Shown here: positions 10,301 to 24,800 of the stretch, piece by piece | Position numbering within the stretch: position 1 is the stretch's first letter | Layout: each line of letters opens with the position of its first letter | Source of the DNA: Linepithema humile | Taxonomy: Eukaryota; Arthropoda; Insecta; Hymenoptera; Formicidae | Reading direction: 5' to 3' | Assembly: GCF_040581485.1 (NCBI RefSeq) | Contig: NC_090131.1 | Location: forward strand, 16,945,501-17,009,500 | Length of the DNA stretch: 64,000 bases | Program-made: the position numbers and the translations under genes | The notes under the pieces: generated by a model | What the model saw: the letters and a program-made list of their open reading frames with translations, nothing else | Databases searched by the model: none | What the model was told of the DNA's origin: nothing

Positions 10301-13300
10301 GACGTGCATTACGATTCGGATAATGGAGAGCTTGAAATTATTTTCGTCAGTATATCGCTTTTCGTTACGACGAAATCTGAAAGTAAAGCGATGCAGGGAG
10401 AGTACACTATTTTACAGGAAAAAAAAACGCGAAATCTTAACCAGGTTTGAACGCACTCCAAGTTTGACTTCCATTCTTCCGTTATTCATAGCGTAAGCCA
10501 TGCCGATGGTGCCAGAATCCAATTGTAATGCTAGACATCGCAGCTCGCATCGCATAATGGTATAATATTCAGCGCAATCTACGGTCTGACTATTAAAGCG
10601 CCGCTAATCTCGATATCACGCTAGTCCAATCTCCTCTCATTCACGATTTCTATGACATCCGATAGCTGTATAATGTCACGCGCTATCCTCTTGTCTTTGA
10701 AACGACAGGAAACTGTAAGACGATCCGTATATATCATCTCGCGGATAAGATAGACTTTACAGCCGCCGAGTTATGTGAAACCTTTCGTAAGTAGTCCGGG
10801 TGCGGCGAACATATTCGCCGAGTAAGCTCGACATTGTCGATCAGTTAAGCTTCACCGCGGGAGAGAGTCCGAAGCGCGATAAATCCGGCTTCGCAAAAGA
10901 ACGCATAAATCTCCTTAATTTACTGCCGCGTAACTTTTATTTCCGTGCACCACCTACCACGTTGCGCTAGCCGGCTGCACATCCAGACGCTTAAAACTTT
11001 TAGAGAGCCACCTATCGTCGCGATAAGCGGCCACTTCGACCTCGGGATTATTAATTTAAAGTCGAAATGGCTGTGCTTTATATCGCGCTCCGCGCCAGTT
11101 TGATATCAGAAGAGTCATAACTATTTGTGAAACGTGAAAGCATTTCTCTACTTGAAATACACACGCGGTAAAAAAATATTTGAAATCCAAACTTAAAACG
11201 TTAAACAATTTTCAAATAATTCTTATAATGATAAATAATAATTTTCAGTAATAACGTTGCAGGTGGCAGCACTCACTTTCTCAACAATTTGCCGAGGAAT
11301 AATTAATTCGACGGAATCTCCCGATTTCGATACCTCTTTAGAAATGCATTTCTGTGAACGAGATATCAGAATGAAAGCTCGTGTGACTCTCGATTACACG
11401 TTTCCTCATTACGGGGAGTATTTTATCGTCCTTTTGAATTATGGGGTTCCGCTCGTTAACCGGAAAGTTCCCCGGGACTGCCGCGCTCAAATTTAAATTG
11501 AGAAAGTATTTTACGAGCGCACGGGAGTTTCACGGTAGCGTTGTCACATCTTGATGAACTTCCGGTAACGATCGTAGGAAAATGTCGCCGTCACCCGCCG
11601 TCATTGAACCCACTATACGACCGCGCCGCGGGAATCTAGTCCACGAAACGGGGCTCCTCCAAGATTAATGAGAACGTCGATTACTTATTCGCGCCATTTA
11701 CTCTTGATTGGATGCGCCGCCGTGATTATCACAACGAATTATTCGCTTTATACTCCAAAATATGGACGATCTATTCAACACCTGTAGAGCCCGACACCAG
11801 ACGCTTTAAATAAGATAATAAATTGATAAAGACGATAACAAGTTTGTTGCTGCAATACAAACTTGTTGCGGTGCGAAGAAAAAAATTAATTATTCACTGT
11901 CATATTGTAATAAAAGAGTTTCAAGCTCTAAAAAGATATCTGTACAAAGTCGCAAAATTCTGAAAAAAGACTTAATGATAAAATAAAATATTTTACTCAA
12001 TTATAATCGTCGCAAAAAAACACGTGTATTTTTGCATTCTAATTTTTACATTCTATTTTTGTCCAAGAATTATGTAATAGCTAATTCACGTTCCATAAAT
12101 CACAGTGTGCGATACTATTAAAAACTCCCGCCTCCTACTGTGGATATGAGCTTGCAACATTGGCTACTTATCTAATCTGATCAAGCTCGCCACCATGACT
12201 AACTAACAACCACGTGCTATCTCAATTAATCACCGCGCGGCCGTGTGTACGTGGAACAAGTAGCGCTTGTAGCAGAAACGTTTGTGCAACGAGGCGATGA
12301 CGGGCGCGCGACGGCGAGCACGTGAGGCGGCATAAACGCGCGCCATTAAGCCCGCCTTCGTGTGTTTACGAAACAGGCCCGGCGGAAAAAGCGCTAGACG
12401 GGGAAAAAAGTGTATCGTATCCGCATTTAAAATGGATGGTCCAACCCCCTCACACTTATCCTCGCAGCCGCGATTTGCGCACGCTTCCATCGCCACTGTT
12501 CCGCTAATGCCCGTGCAATACGAGCGCTTTGTATCTCTTCCGTAACACATACATGTGCAACATATATATGTATAACACGTATACGGGATGTTCCGCAAAA
12601 TTTAAAATAATATTCAAATTTTCCTGCATTAGTAGATTCAAGAAATATTAAGTATAAACAGATTTATAAGTAATCTCGAAATATAATGCCAAGCTTCCGG
12701 CCGTGTATTATTTTAAGAGTCAAGCGTATTTACGGAGAAATGTCCTAGGATAATCCGCATATACAAAGCTACCTGCGAAGGGTACACGGACGCACACGCG
12801 TGCGTCCACCCACCTGACAATACGCTGTCTCGGCGGGATCGTAAAGCCGCTCTTTATGCGCGCTGCGAAACGGTCAGAGGATAAACGTACCGCGGACACT
12901 TGTCCGGCGCAGATTACAATAAACCAGCTACGTTTCCAGTGTTTCATGCGACGCGAACGGAATGTCCAGTGCTCCTCCGCGTAAAATTATCTTTTATTCA
13001 TAGGAGATTTTTCTAGACCGTACATTTGTTCACATAATATTCGATCGAGGAATTTACATGCTAAATTTCGACGTAGTGAATTTACATAGAGAGAGAAAAT
13101 TTACGCTGTGGAATATATATGCGTTGCCATTCTTTTTCGATTTTCCACGGCGCATCTCGATTCAACCGCAACGTTTTCTCTACTCGAAGGCTCATCGAAA
13201 TCCACGCTATCGAGTCTCTAATCACTCGCGTATCAACTGCGACAGCACGTATCGTATTTCTCCGAGCACGCAGTTTGCTCGATGCATACGCATGCACTTC

Positions 13301-13885
13301 CTCGTCCGTCCGATTACCGGTATTATCGCGTCGTACTACAGCTCTCCGACACCGGCACAAAAAGCACACGAGCGTGCGTGAAACGACAGATAATAAAAGT
13401 CAGAGATGCGTCCGGCGGTGATTCGTGAGAGATAAGAGGGTGATGGACAGCGCGGTATCGAGCGAGACGCGTTTCACCACGGTGCGATAACACGAGAATC
13501 GCCTAACGATTACGCGTAGACGATAAACGAACGAACTGCGTTAGGACGCATTCGCGATTGCGTAATCGCTGATTGAACGACTTCGGCAGAGGACTGAACG
13601 CGGCTTTCGCAATCGGTGCAAACGATACGCGTTATTGGCATATCGATTACATGTGCAAAGAACACGATCGTGTTTAACGTTCTGATATCTGTCTGTAGTT
13701 CGATATGCGTCAATCTATATATTTAAATTGGATGAATCAGCGTCGCGTCGAGTATCAGTGTGATTAAGTTTTTAAATAATACATAATATAGCATGATGTA
13801 AATATTCAAAAAATAATACTAAGAATATTGCACAAAATAAAAAGACTATATGCAAAATAGCGATTGCAAAAAAAAAATAACGAGC
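7383..13885. other. Gene-poor stretch between tRNA-Tyr and the lone tRNA-Gln
   Basis: I recognise no protein or RNA gene. Sequence 7440-8100 is AT-rich; 8280-11700 is CpG-rich with open frames up to about 127 codons that overlap on both strands and show no domain. A small perfect hairpin CGGCGAA-CATA-TTCGCCG lies near 10803-10820. Several frames end at AG acceptor-like sites, but none forms a convincing exon. Confidence 0.55.
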
Positions 13886-13957
13886 AGGTCCCACCGAGAT
13901 TTGAACTCGGATCGCTGGATTCAAAGTCCAGAGTGCTAACCATTACACCATGGGACC
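13886..13957 (-). tRNA. tRNA-Gln(TTG), solitary diverged copy
   Basis: The minus strand reads GGTCCCATGGTGTAATGG at the 5' end and GGTGGGACC plus T at the 3' end. The anticodon loop is CTTTGAA (TTG, reads CAA). Compared with the array genes, the acceptor stem carries a compensatory T-A to C-G pair change (GGTCCCA/TGGGACC), and the D-arm has GGTTAGC in place of GGTCAGC. No octamer-containing unit surrounds it, so it did not arise by simple extension of the array. A long T-run on the minus strand (complement of the A-run at 13867-13877) acts as terminator. Confidence 0.97.
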
Positions 13958-16387
13958 ACGACGGAGGAAGTTAAATTTATTGAACATACAGTCGGCCACC
14001 CAAACTTGAAAAATTTAATTAATATTCGTGTATTATAATTATGCATATAGCAACATTTTATTTATCATCACTCTACGAATAATTTTTAAAAGCATAATTA
14101 CATACAACACAAAGCATAATGTATATTAATTTAAATTGAATAGATTTCATACATTTCTCTCCCAATTGTAATTTATATCCACTTCAACATTATGCCTGCG
14201 TTACACTTCTCTCCTATGTCGCCTGTTCGCAAATAAATTTCGATCCCTGTCATGGTACCATTCGCCGTCGTAAAAAAAAAGTGGTTATTTACAAACCCCT
14301 GCTACACTTTCGACACGCCGCCCATCCCCGTATCGAGAAAGAAAGAAAAAAAGTCTCTCGAACCATTTCGCGAGTGTCGTCCTGAATCGGAAAAGCGGGA
14401 CGAACAATGTATAAATTCGAGCACCCCACCCAAGTGGATGACACAAGGGGGCGGCAGAGGAGAGGCTGGAAACATAGATTTCGGAGGCATCGACACGGGG
14501 CGAGAGAGCTGGTCGACCCCTTCTCGCCCCGTGTCAACCCCTAATTGAACGGAAGCCGGCAATAAATATTACGTTTCTTTCGTGGGGCCGATTTTATAAT
14601 AGCGCGCAGCCATGGCACCGGCGGCGGAAACGGATGTGCAATCAGTGTGACATACGCTCCGGGTCTTTACGGATTTATATTCCGTGTCGTTCCACGTGCG
14701 ATTAAGCTGCAATCGGATTGGGACGGCGCCTATGTGCAGCAGAAGCGATTTCGCGGCAGCTTCCGCGTTCTCAAATAAGTGGATTTTAAAAAGAACTTTC
14801 ACCTTGCTTAATCTACGTATTAGCAAGTCAACGTGAAAGTATGTATTAACGTTTTTTTAAGTGTAAAAATTTCTTGGAGGAGAATATCGGTGCGCCGGTT
14901 TCTTTCAAAACTATTTTCTCCAAAACATATAAAGCGAAAAAGATCAGATGACTCGATCGATAATTGTATAGTAACTTGATGCGGAAGATAAAAAGTGTGT
15001 TAATTATATAGTCGATACAAGCAGTCGGCAAAGAGTAAAAATGTCTGCAAGCTATATAGACGTGAATTAATTCTAAATCGCCACGCGGATGCTTTCACTT
15101 TTTTTGCAAACTTTTTTGTGCATCATCGATGACGCAAAGCCCGTCAAAGTACACCGCGCGCCCGTACGCGAAGAAAAAATATCACACACGCGCACAATCC
15201 GCATTTGTCTCAATATCCGTTCTATTAGTTCGAACCAAAACTTCGTTATTCGCCCGACAAAGGCGTTTATCGAGGGAAACACAGGTGGGGCGATCTCGTG
15301 GGGTTCATCTCGCGGCGCACATTAGAATCATCCCCGTCGGTAGGTAGGCGCCCCGCGGTGCTTGCGAAATCCCCGGTGTCGCAGGCTGCGACTTCCGGTT
15401 TCTTCTCGATAATTAGAAACGGCCTCGGCTCGTAATAACAATAACGGCGCGTGCTAGCGGGGCTGTGGCCCCGGGGCACCTCGTTTGACATCAAAGTGAG
15501 GTCCCCTACCCCCCCTCTGCCTCCTCCCCCTCGCGCTCTTCGTTGCCGGCGTGCAGCGGAGCACGACTAATGAGATTCACTTTGCTTACGGTTTTGCCCC
15601 CTGTGCCCTCTCCTCTCCCTCTCGCGATAGTCGCTCTACTCCGAGTCAGCCGACTTTGCCGGCTCACTCGCCACCTTTCGATCATTTTGATCATCGCAAT
15701 GATACCGCGACCCTCGCGACGATGCACCCCTTCTTTCCGGCTTTTCATACCGCGACGCTGCCTTTGTGCCGCCGTTCTCGTAAATATTTGAACGCGAGCG
15801 AGTCGCGGCACGCCTTGTTAGCGTAGTCGTTGCTTGTTTGATGCATACAGAATGAACAACGCATCAGTTACGTAAACAATGTGCGATGATGAATTTATAT
15901 CGTATTACAACCCGCAGTTTTTCTCTGCGATTTACTAATTTAGAATATTTGCGTTTCGTTTCAATCGTTTTAATCGGATTTAAGCAGTAGATTTTATTTC
16001 AATAATTTAAAAAAATGATAATTATGAATAGTAAAAAGATATATCTATAAACTTTATTTTTAGTAACTATACGACAGATCGTATGCTATGTAAAATGAGG
16101 CGTTACACAGCCTGTTAGCCTTGTTTGCTTCATAGATGCAATTATCCCTACCAGCGCTTATCGCGCTTAATTGAGATAAATCATTGTAGCAATCGAGACT
16201 TGTCCCACATGCATGATCCCTACTTAATATTATCTCACAGACATCCAATGAAACTCGTTCCGATTTGCATATGGTATCTCTTCAAGCTCCACTTCAGCAA
16301 CAATATGTCGTTTTGTACAAGTCAGTTCTTTTAATATCGTGACAAATTAATTTCTGACTGAGCCAGCATCTCGTTATACGCTCATTA

Positions 16388-16421
16388 TCGATAACAACTT
16401 TAATTCGTCGATAACAACTTT
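16388..16421. repeat. Short two-copy direct repeat
   Basis: TCGATAACAACTTT occurs at 16388-16401 and 16408-16421 with a 20-bp period. No function is evident. Confidence 0.75.
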
Positions 16422-18811
16422 TAGTTTTAATAAATGTGTTCGTCAATATTTATCATTAATAGCTGTCTTCACATCCATTCATATGTGAAAAAAGAATTAA
16501 TTGCTTACGCGCCGTTAGCGAGGCCTATTAATAGACGGCATTAATTATGTATGCATCTGGATCGATGACAAGGAGAAAGTCGAGATCGAGATGCGACGAC
16601 TACGACGACGGCGAATGTCGAATGCATTATGATGCACCCCTATGCCGCCACGTGGCCGGTCGACTTCGCGCGCGAGCACGCTCGAGCGGGATTTTAAAAC
16701 GCGCGGGAAAAAGCGGGACACGCGGATGACACGCCGTAAGGGCGGCACGAATTAACGCTGGAAAATAAAAGAGCGCGCCCGTCACGCCTGGTGGCAAAAT
16801 GGCCTGTGACTAATGCGGCACCACTTCCTTTCGAGTCCTCAACTGCGAGAACGACTACGACACGCTACGAAAATCGTACGGACATATTGCCGGATCGTTG
16901 TGCGCGAGGCGCGATCCCCGCGCGCCCTTCGACATAATTAATTACAGGAAGTTAGTGCCCCGGCGCGAGACTCGGCGAGCAGCGAAAATTGAATCGCCTG
17001 TTTATTCTCGATCTAGTCCTTGCTCCCATAGTCGACACGGTTAATCGTCGTAGGGGAAGATGGAGTCGATCGTTATATTGGACGGTGGAAGTCATCAAGG
17101 TGCAATGTTACGGCTAGAAACGTAACGTGCTGCGCGTAACGGATTTCGAAAAATTACTTCTTTTCACAGAATGCGGTACCCCATATCGCTCTCCTTAATT
17201 TGATAGCATTAAAAAACTACAGAAGAGTGTATTACTAATAGATTAGCGAATAGAAAAAAAAATATTAATATTTGAGACTGCAATTATACTCTCTTCAAAA
17301 AATCTGACTTTCAATCATCACATCCTTGATAATTACAAGTTTCAATTTATAAGAAATATTTTCTAACTGGAATTATCTTTATATATAAAATAATGATTTG
17401 TGCTTCTTTAATTCAATGTGCCTCTTTCGACGCTACATATGCCGGTATTCAACGACCACGTGTACGCTTATTAGCATTTGTTATTACGCCGTGGCATAAT
17501 TTTACAGTACGGGCAGATGATTCGGCGATAGCAAGTCTTCCGGATGAGCGCGGCGAAAGCTGGCGGGAGAATCTTTTGGCTAGGTCAGTGTCGACCATTC
17601 ATGCCGAGGAGCTATTGTCGAGAGTGCGACAACACAGCGGGAGGAAGAGAAGGTTGGAAAGGTCCGCAGCAAAGTTTTTCACAGCGGCAGAATAACTCCC
17701 TCCGAACCTTCCGAACTGCGAATTGTTTGCACGACGCGTTCACACGCGTTCACGCGTCGACACGCACGGCGTTTCAATCATTTTTATCGGCCGAATCTGC
17801 ATCGTCGTTCACTCCTATACGCGCGCATCGTAACAAACGTGGACGTAGCAGATGCCATGATGCGGGCACTATCTACCGATGCCATCTACTCGGTCACGCC
17901 CATTTCGGATCATTACTCTAGTTGGCGGTTATCACTTTCGCCAAAAGACCCCGAGTCGATAATGGACAAGAAAAAGCATCTCGTTAAGAGGATCTCTCTC
18001 GACTTGCCCACACTTGGCCTTTCTCGCACGGACACCCGCGGAGAAAAAATATCAGGCCTAATGATTTTCGCCCTTTTAAAAGGATGTACCTTTTAAAAAG
18101 AGCTACCGAAAAGATGATGAATAACAGAAAAGTGTTCCAAGTGTTCCGAGATCTCCTCGTTATTTTATTTTCGCATTGCATCCCGCTGCTTTCATTCTAT
18201 AGCAAGAAGAAGAAAAAGTTTATTCTATAGTAAGATACTTAAAGGATAAAGTATTGACCTTAGTAAAGTATTGAGCTTAGACTCCGAAAAATCTTTCACT
18301 TCTTTCATGATGTATTCGAGACATGAGCCTATTTGAAACACATCTACCTAAAACGCTATAAAAAAGGATAACTTAACTTTCTACGGCGATTACAATATAA
18401 ATCGACCGAGAGCACGCATCAGCGTGCTTTCCAAAATTTTGACAGACCGTCGAACTGCAACGAACACGCCGGGCATTCCGGCGTTGCCGTCCGACACGTG
18501 ATAGCCGTCGACGATGCTTCCCGCGTGATATATATATTTTTTTTCACGAGCGACGCTGTCGATAACAATTGTCGCGGCGCGTGACAAATGGCAAGCCCAT
18601 GGGACGGCCCGTGGGTGAATTCTTGTAATTTTAGATTACACTTGGTTGCCCGGGAGCTACGGTTAACGCATGGTCGGTCAACCCCCGTCGGCCATCACGG
18701 AGTATCTTGTCCAGAAGGGTTAGATTAGATACGTCGTTCACTTCAGGCCATATATCTGTTCGACCCCGTCTTTCCATCGCTATGCCGCTTGTGTACACAC
18801 AACCATCGCTC

Positions 18812-18855
18812 CCGCGTGTGCGTGTGCGCGCGCGTGTGTGCGTGCGTGTATGTGC
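18812..18855. repeat. Alternating purine-pyrimidine (TG/CG) tract
   Basis: About 44 bases of nearly uninterrupted alternating TG and CG dinucleotides (GCGTGTGCGTGTGCGCGCGC and onward). The pattern is typical of Z-DNA-prone microsatellites. No adjoining gene is recognised. Confidence 0.8.
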
Positions 18856-20865
18856 TATTGACCATGCGTGTCGAACGTATACGTGTGCGTTCGCGCGCCC
18901 GAGCGTGTGGACGAGCGCGAGTCGCGCGGTGAGTTACGGGGCTGCGGACAGAGTGATGCATTGCCGCAGAACCGAGAAGGACCAGATCCCATGGGAATCG
19001 AATGGGAACCCTTGCACCTCACACCATTGCACTCCGTGACAGGAAGGGGCTGAATTATTGGAATATCGACGCTACCGGGCATTAAATGCTTCAATTACGA
19101 TTAATATCGAAATGCGTTAGAACAATGCGCATCTCGAAATGGATACCTTCGGAATAGCGCATTCACGCTCGTCCCTTGCTGCTCGTAGCACCGCTACATG
19201 TTGAATAAACGCTTTATTCCGCCCCGGTGGCTACGCGTTAGCAGAAATGAGTTTCTGTATTCTGTATCATTAATTCCGTCCTGACGTGCAGTCGCGTGAT
19301 TATTTATTCATTAACGTCTGAGGAAATAAAAGAGATATATTATCCTTAAAATATATTATCTCTGATGTTGTAAAATAATCGAGACTGTGAAGTACAATTT
19401 CAAATATCGCATAAAATCAATTTCTAATTTGAAAATAAGCTACTTTAAATCGTTAAAATCAGAGGATTAAGGAACATTACGCAAACCCGATAGTAGACGC
19501 AACATTAATTGATGCGAAATATCACTGCAAAGTGTATTTCTTCCTGCGTGAAAAATGCGTCAATGTTTCATAATAATGTATCGTAAGATAATTCATTATG
19601 GTCGGCGATATACATACGTTTGCATAATAAATGCGCGCTGTAATACGACCGCGAGTGCAAATAATCCGCGTGAAGCCGCGGCGATTATATACACATGCTC
19701 GCGCGTCGAGGTTTTCGCTCTCTCGCAGCGTTATGCCACAGTAAAACTGTCGTCAGTGAAATACACGGGGGACTCCAGTACGGAGGGTAAACGTTATTGT
19801 TGCACCATATAAATCGCGCTTGATCGCGGAGGAGTACGGATCGTATATCAAAACTACTGCCGCCCGTGTGCCCGCTGTAATTTGTGGCCGGTAATAGAAG
19901 AGGGAAGCATCCGACGAAATTATTATCCAGAAAATACATGAATTCTGCGGTGCCGACGACGACGGCGACGACGGTACTTCAGGGTCGCTCAAAGGTCGTA
20001 GCGCGCCTCCCTCGCTGCGATACTTCGGGGCTTCCGTAGGCAGTGTGTGAACCGACACCGCCGCCGGCAACGTCCAGCCAATTCCCGTAATGCACAAATA
20101 CGGCATAGCGAGCGGCAGAGTTATTCCCGTCTCGTGCTTTCGCCGGAGCTCTATGATCGAGACGGCTTTATTATGTGAGAAAGTTATGGGCCCTTTTCGC
20201 ATACGAACAGTCGAGACCGGTGCTTTGCTTGAGATTAACTACTGGACGTTTTATTCGGCTGCCCCGAAAAATTGCTCAAGTTGAATAAGATTCGGCATTT
20301 ATCATTTTAATTAAATTGCAGCGCAAATATGGCGCCGCGGACGAGTGTCATTTGAGGAAGGCAAAGTTTCAAAAATACTTTGTGAAAAAACGGAAAAGGG
20401 TTTGCAGTACATTTTCAATCGTTTCCATTCGCATTCATGACGGACGCTAAAATATTCAGGGAATCGGGCCACACGGACGAATTCCAGCGGTGGAGAAGTT
20501 CGCAACTCGTTAAAACTAACTTGCAGCCTCTCCCCAATCGCTAATGCGTCCGCCCGTGCGCACGCCCACGACACATTTTATTTTTATTTAAAGTGCCCGG
20601 ACCATCCCCTCGTCTCCGCCGCCGATTGCTCAACTGCCTGGCTGATCGGATCTCTCCTCCGTCTCATTCCGACGGGGGTCGCAGAAAGAGTGCGGTGGGG
20701 AGACGACGATTCGATCGATTACCGCGATTAAAATAAAATGTAAATGGCGGTACGCGCGCGCGACTCGTGTGTTATGCAAATTCGGTTCTCCGGTAATCAC
20801 TGAGTGGAAGCTGATGTCTTCCTCCGGCACTAATGGCCCGGGAAAATGCAAAAAAAAAGGACGAG

Positions 20866-20867
<2 letters not shown>

Positions 20868-20896
<29 letters not shown>
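20868..20896. repeat. (GA)n microsatellite
   Basis: Twenty-nine bases of GA repeat. It makes RE- and SL-rich frames on the two strands, which explains several spurious open frames around it. Confidence 0.9.
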
Positions 20897-20900
<4 letters not shown>

Positions 20901-21822
20901 CGACGAGAGAAAATAACGGCGCGAAGTGTATTGCGGCTGACGCGTACAACCGATACGTGTGTGGGTGAACGCGTGCGCGACGACGAATCGGAGAAGAGAG
21001 GAGAATGAGTACCGCGCGAGGGTTGCACTCGAGGGTGCAGTTGACTTCAATAGTTTAACGAAATTGCCGAAGGATTCCGGATCAATTCTAATTTTGGAGA
21101 TTCTCCGATTCCCGTGCTGCTTCGATATTCATTTGTTTCTTCATATTTCACGATATATTCGCGAGGCAGCAATTTTATCGCTGGATAGTGAGAATAAGAT
21201 AATTATTAAAACATCTATATAGAATTATGGTCTGCCATTAAAATAACTATATTGCCGCATTGACTTATAATTATGTTATAATAAATACGCTGTTTTGCAA
21301 TATCGAAGTAAAATCAGATCATTATCGCGCATTTACAAAATACGTATAACGAGCAGCGCTATAATAACACGCTTAACCCATTTGCACGGGCGTTTAATTC
21401 TTCTGTTTAAAAGCACGCCCTGTAAAATATAATGAACCCATTTATATCGTCATAAGCGGGTGAAAAATATTCATTAACGTCCGGTAACCCCGCAGTGTAT
21501 CGTCGAAACTACGGTAATCTACTTGCCAGGTACGCGCTTATAATACATTACACCGGCCAAATGCGTTCTCGATATTACATATTACACGGCACACCGCAGC
21601 CATTAATCTCGACCACTTGCCGCGGCGTAATTAATGCTAAACCAACACGCGCGATCGCGCACTTTCTACCGTGACCGAATCGAACGTCCACCCTGATGAA
21701 ACCGCACGCCGGTAGCGTGCGTGACGCGCGATTCAGCGCGTATCTGCAACAGTGCCGATAGGCAAATCGAATGGCGATCGGTATTTGGGGGGGTAACACG
21801 GCAGTCCCGACGCGCGACGAGC

Positions 21823-21842
21823 GAGAGAGAGAGAGAGAGAGA
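21823..21842. repeat. (GA)n microsatellite
   Basis: Twenty bases of GA repeat followed by an imperfect GAAAGAGACAGAGAAGG extension. Confidence 0.9.
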
Positions 21843-24800
21843 AAGAGACAGAGAAGGAGTTCAAGTAGAGTAGGACGACGCTTGCGAATGAACAAAGACG
21901 CAAAGCTCGACCGTGTACGCAATTGCGGCCGGCGCGCGCGTCACAGGACACCCGATGGAATCAAAAGGACGGTAGGTGGATAGGTAGGTGCATGCCGATG
22001 CATTCACTGTGCCCACGCACACACGCGGCCCACCCTTCCGGCAGCGGCAGCAGCGCACGATGCAGCGACGGGTGCAGCAGCGCGCGCGGGGCAAGGCGGT
22101 CGCCCGCGTTCGGCAGCGCCAGGATGATTAATTAGTTGTCGCGCGTTCCATGTCACCGTGTCACTCTTGTCACGGCTTTGTCACTTCGCTGCGAATACAC
22201 ATATACACAACGCGCGCACACGTACGCGAGCGCGGATGCGCTCTCCCGCGCGTGTCCCGCGCTGCAAACACGCTATCGCGGTCCGGGATAACGCCGCTGC
22301 ACTGCCCGCGCGCGCAAAGCAAATTGCATTGTAACCGGGGCTGCAACAGGCGCGCCATTAATCAATGCCCGGACCACGATGCGCGATGCGTTCTGCCAAT
22401 TTCCAAGTCGCGGCCCCCCCGACGACGCGGCCCTCGCGTCCACAAAACAGTGGATAGGTGCGCGGTCGATGGTATGGAAATGAGGACGGCGGGATCGAAG
22501 GGATCGGGGCCTGTCCTCCTCGTTCCGGTCCTTTCGATTCTGTCAGTCGGCATCGGTCGGAGTCGCGCTCAGCATTGATCGCTCGCCGTTAATCGCCTTG
22601 TTTCTTTCAATACGCGATTAATCTTTAATCAGCTCTGCAAAATGATGGCATAATAAAAACAATGTGCTACTTTTGGAACAGTACACGGAGAAACGATTCT
22701 ATTCATTCCTTTCCCGATTCGCAAAGTCTCTAACGTATGTTTCGTACAAATTTATATTTGTATAAATATATTTTTATATAAATAACGCATCTTTTGTATA
22801 AATTGAATTCTGCACGATCGCGGGATTGAAGATTGCGCGGCTGGGACTGCACTATACGCTCAGATATGTGATATCGGTTATAAAATTGCATTACACGTTA
22901 CTTGAGATAATAATACTATCCATATTACGATAACATCCTTTGCAGCGGTGGAGAGACCGTGAAATGATTATTCAGCACTAAGCCCGGCCCGTTAGTATGT
23001 AACATAATCAAGAACCAGTGGCTAATCGCAGGCCAAGCAAACGGCGACCGACCGTTCAGCATAATTCCCACCCAAGTAATCAAGTCCTACAAAGATTAAT
23101 TGCCGTTGCGCGGATCATACGGGCACGTCGGGGAAAAGCGCATTAACCGAAAGGCTTAATCTCGGATCTCGCATTATCGACAAGATTGTATCTGCAGGTG
23201 GGTATAAGCTCCGCATTGATTTTCTACGCTCGCAATGCGTCCGTTTAGATTGCACTTGGAGTAACGACGATCTGAAGCGGCTACTCGTCCGGAAAGTGAT
23301 CGCGATCATTACGACGGTCGATGGAGTAATGAAATCATATCTGCGCGCGACATCATCGTCAGTCCAGTGTCGATTTCTTTTAACGACGCTTGATTACTCG
23401 ATTTACCTGTTGCGCCGACGCCCCGGCGGCGCTTCGCCGAGACGCACCTCCATAAATAACGGACTCGACGAGAATAAAGATATTCGTTCTACGTCGCTCT
23501 CGTTTTTCTTTCTTTTTTTTTCCCTTTCAGATTCAGATCGTGCTGGCCACGCGTGAGATGGATTCAACGCGCTTCTCGTTTTATCTTCCAGAAAATAGAA
23601 CTGCTAAAAGCACAGCTTTAATCCGGTTGTCGACATGTTTACTTCGTCCTGCGAGTTCCTTTTTCTTTTGTAAATATGTAATTTGAATTTGTAATTAGTA
23701 CGGCGGCATTTGTGCAATGGTATAATAAAATTACTTTAATTACGCTATTTCATTTAATTAAGAGGATTGCATTAAACTCTCGTTAACGTAATTAAAAATG
23801 CAATGCAAAATGTAATTTAGACGAATTAAAATCTAACATACGATTTATTCGGAACGATAATTAGATTTAAAATGTCATTTCATCTGAATTAATTATGCAA
23901 TAGAAATTTGATTTAAAATCTCTCTAAAACTGCATCGAATCAACGCCGAAAGCGATTTAAATATTTCATAGAACGAAAATGTTTATAGGTGAACGCAAAT
24001 TCATAGGCGCCTCTATTGTGCGATTTAAACAGTACAGCTATTCTTGATTTTATGCGCGGAATGTATTTGCGTGCTACGTCAATTCACACGGTGATTCAAG
24101 TGTCCAGTGCTTGACAGTTAATTAAGAATCAATTTACAGGATTGTGGGTGATGCCTGTAACGCATAGAAATCAATCAATCTGCATGCAGATGCATTCACG
24201 GCATTCCGAATGAACATTGCGCCCCGTCTGTATTTTGAAACATTCTTGTCGTAACGAATGCTCGATCATGTGCGAATCAATTAGCGCAAATCAATCAATT
24301 TATTGCTTTACAGAGCAATTCCTCGCATACAAACGTTTATAAAATGTTCACATGCAGCCGTCCATGTAAATGCTTATGCATAAGTCTCGTGCGATTAATT
24401 CGATTAATAAAAAAATAATTAATAATTACATGATAAATATTTATTAAATATATAATAAGAATGGAACCATCTCTTCGAAATCTTATTTAATATATTGATT
24501 ATATGTTTCATTATTTTTATGTAAAAAAGGGCGCAAAAATGTAAAATTTTCTTTGCAACAAAATTTTCTTTGTGAAAAGAATCGCGCGCGGCGTAAAATA
24601 TGGAAATACTATCGCGAAGTAACAGAAACGGGTTAGATATTACGAGCTGTCTGAAACACGCACGCTCCGCTGAATACGATCTAATTAACGAAGAATTTCG
24701 TCGGCTTCGTAAGAGCGACTGGCGTCAAGCTGGATTTGATAGCGAGGCGCATCCGGTGCTCGTCGACAGCGAACGGATCTTGCTCTCGCGCGGGAATCCG

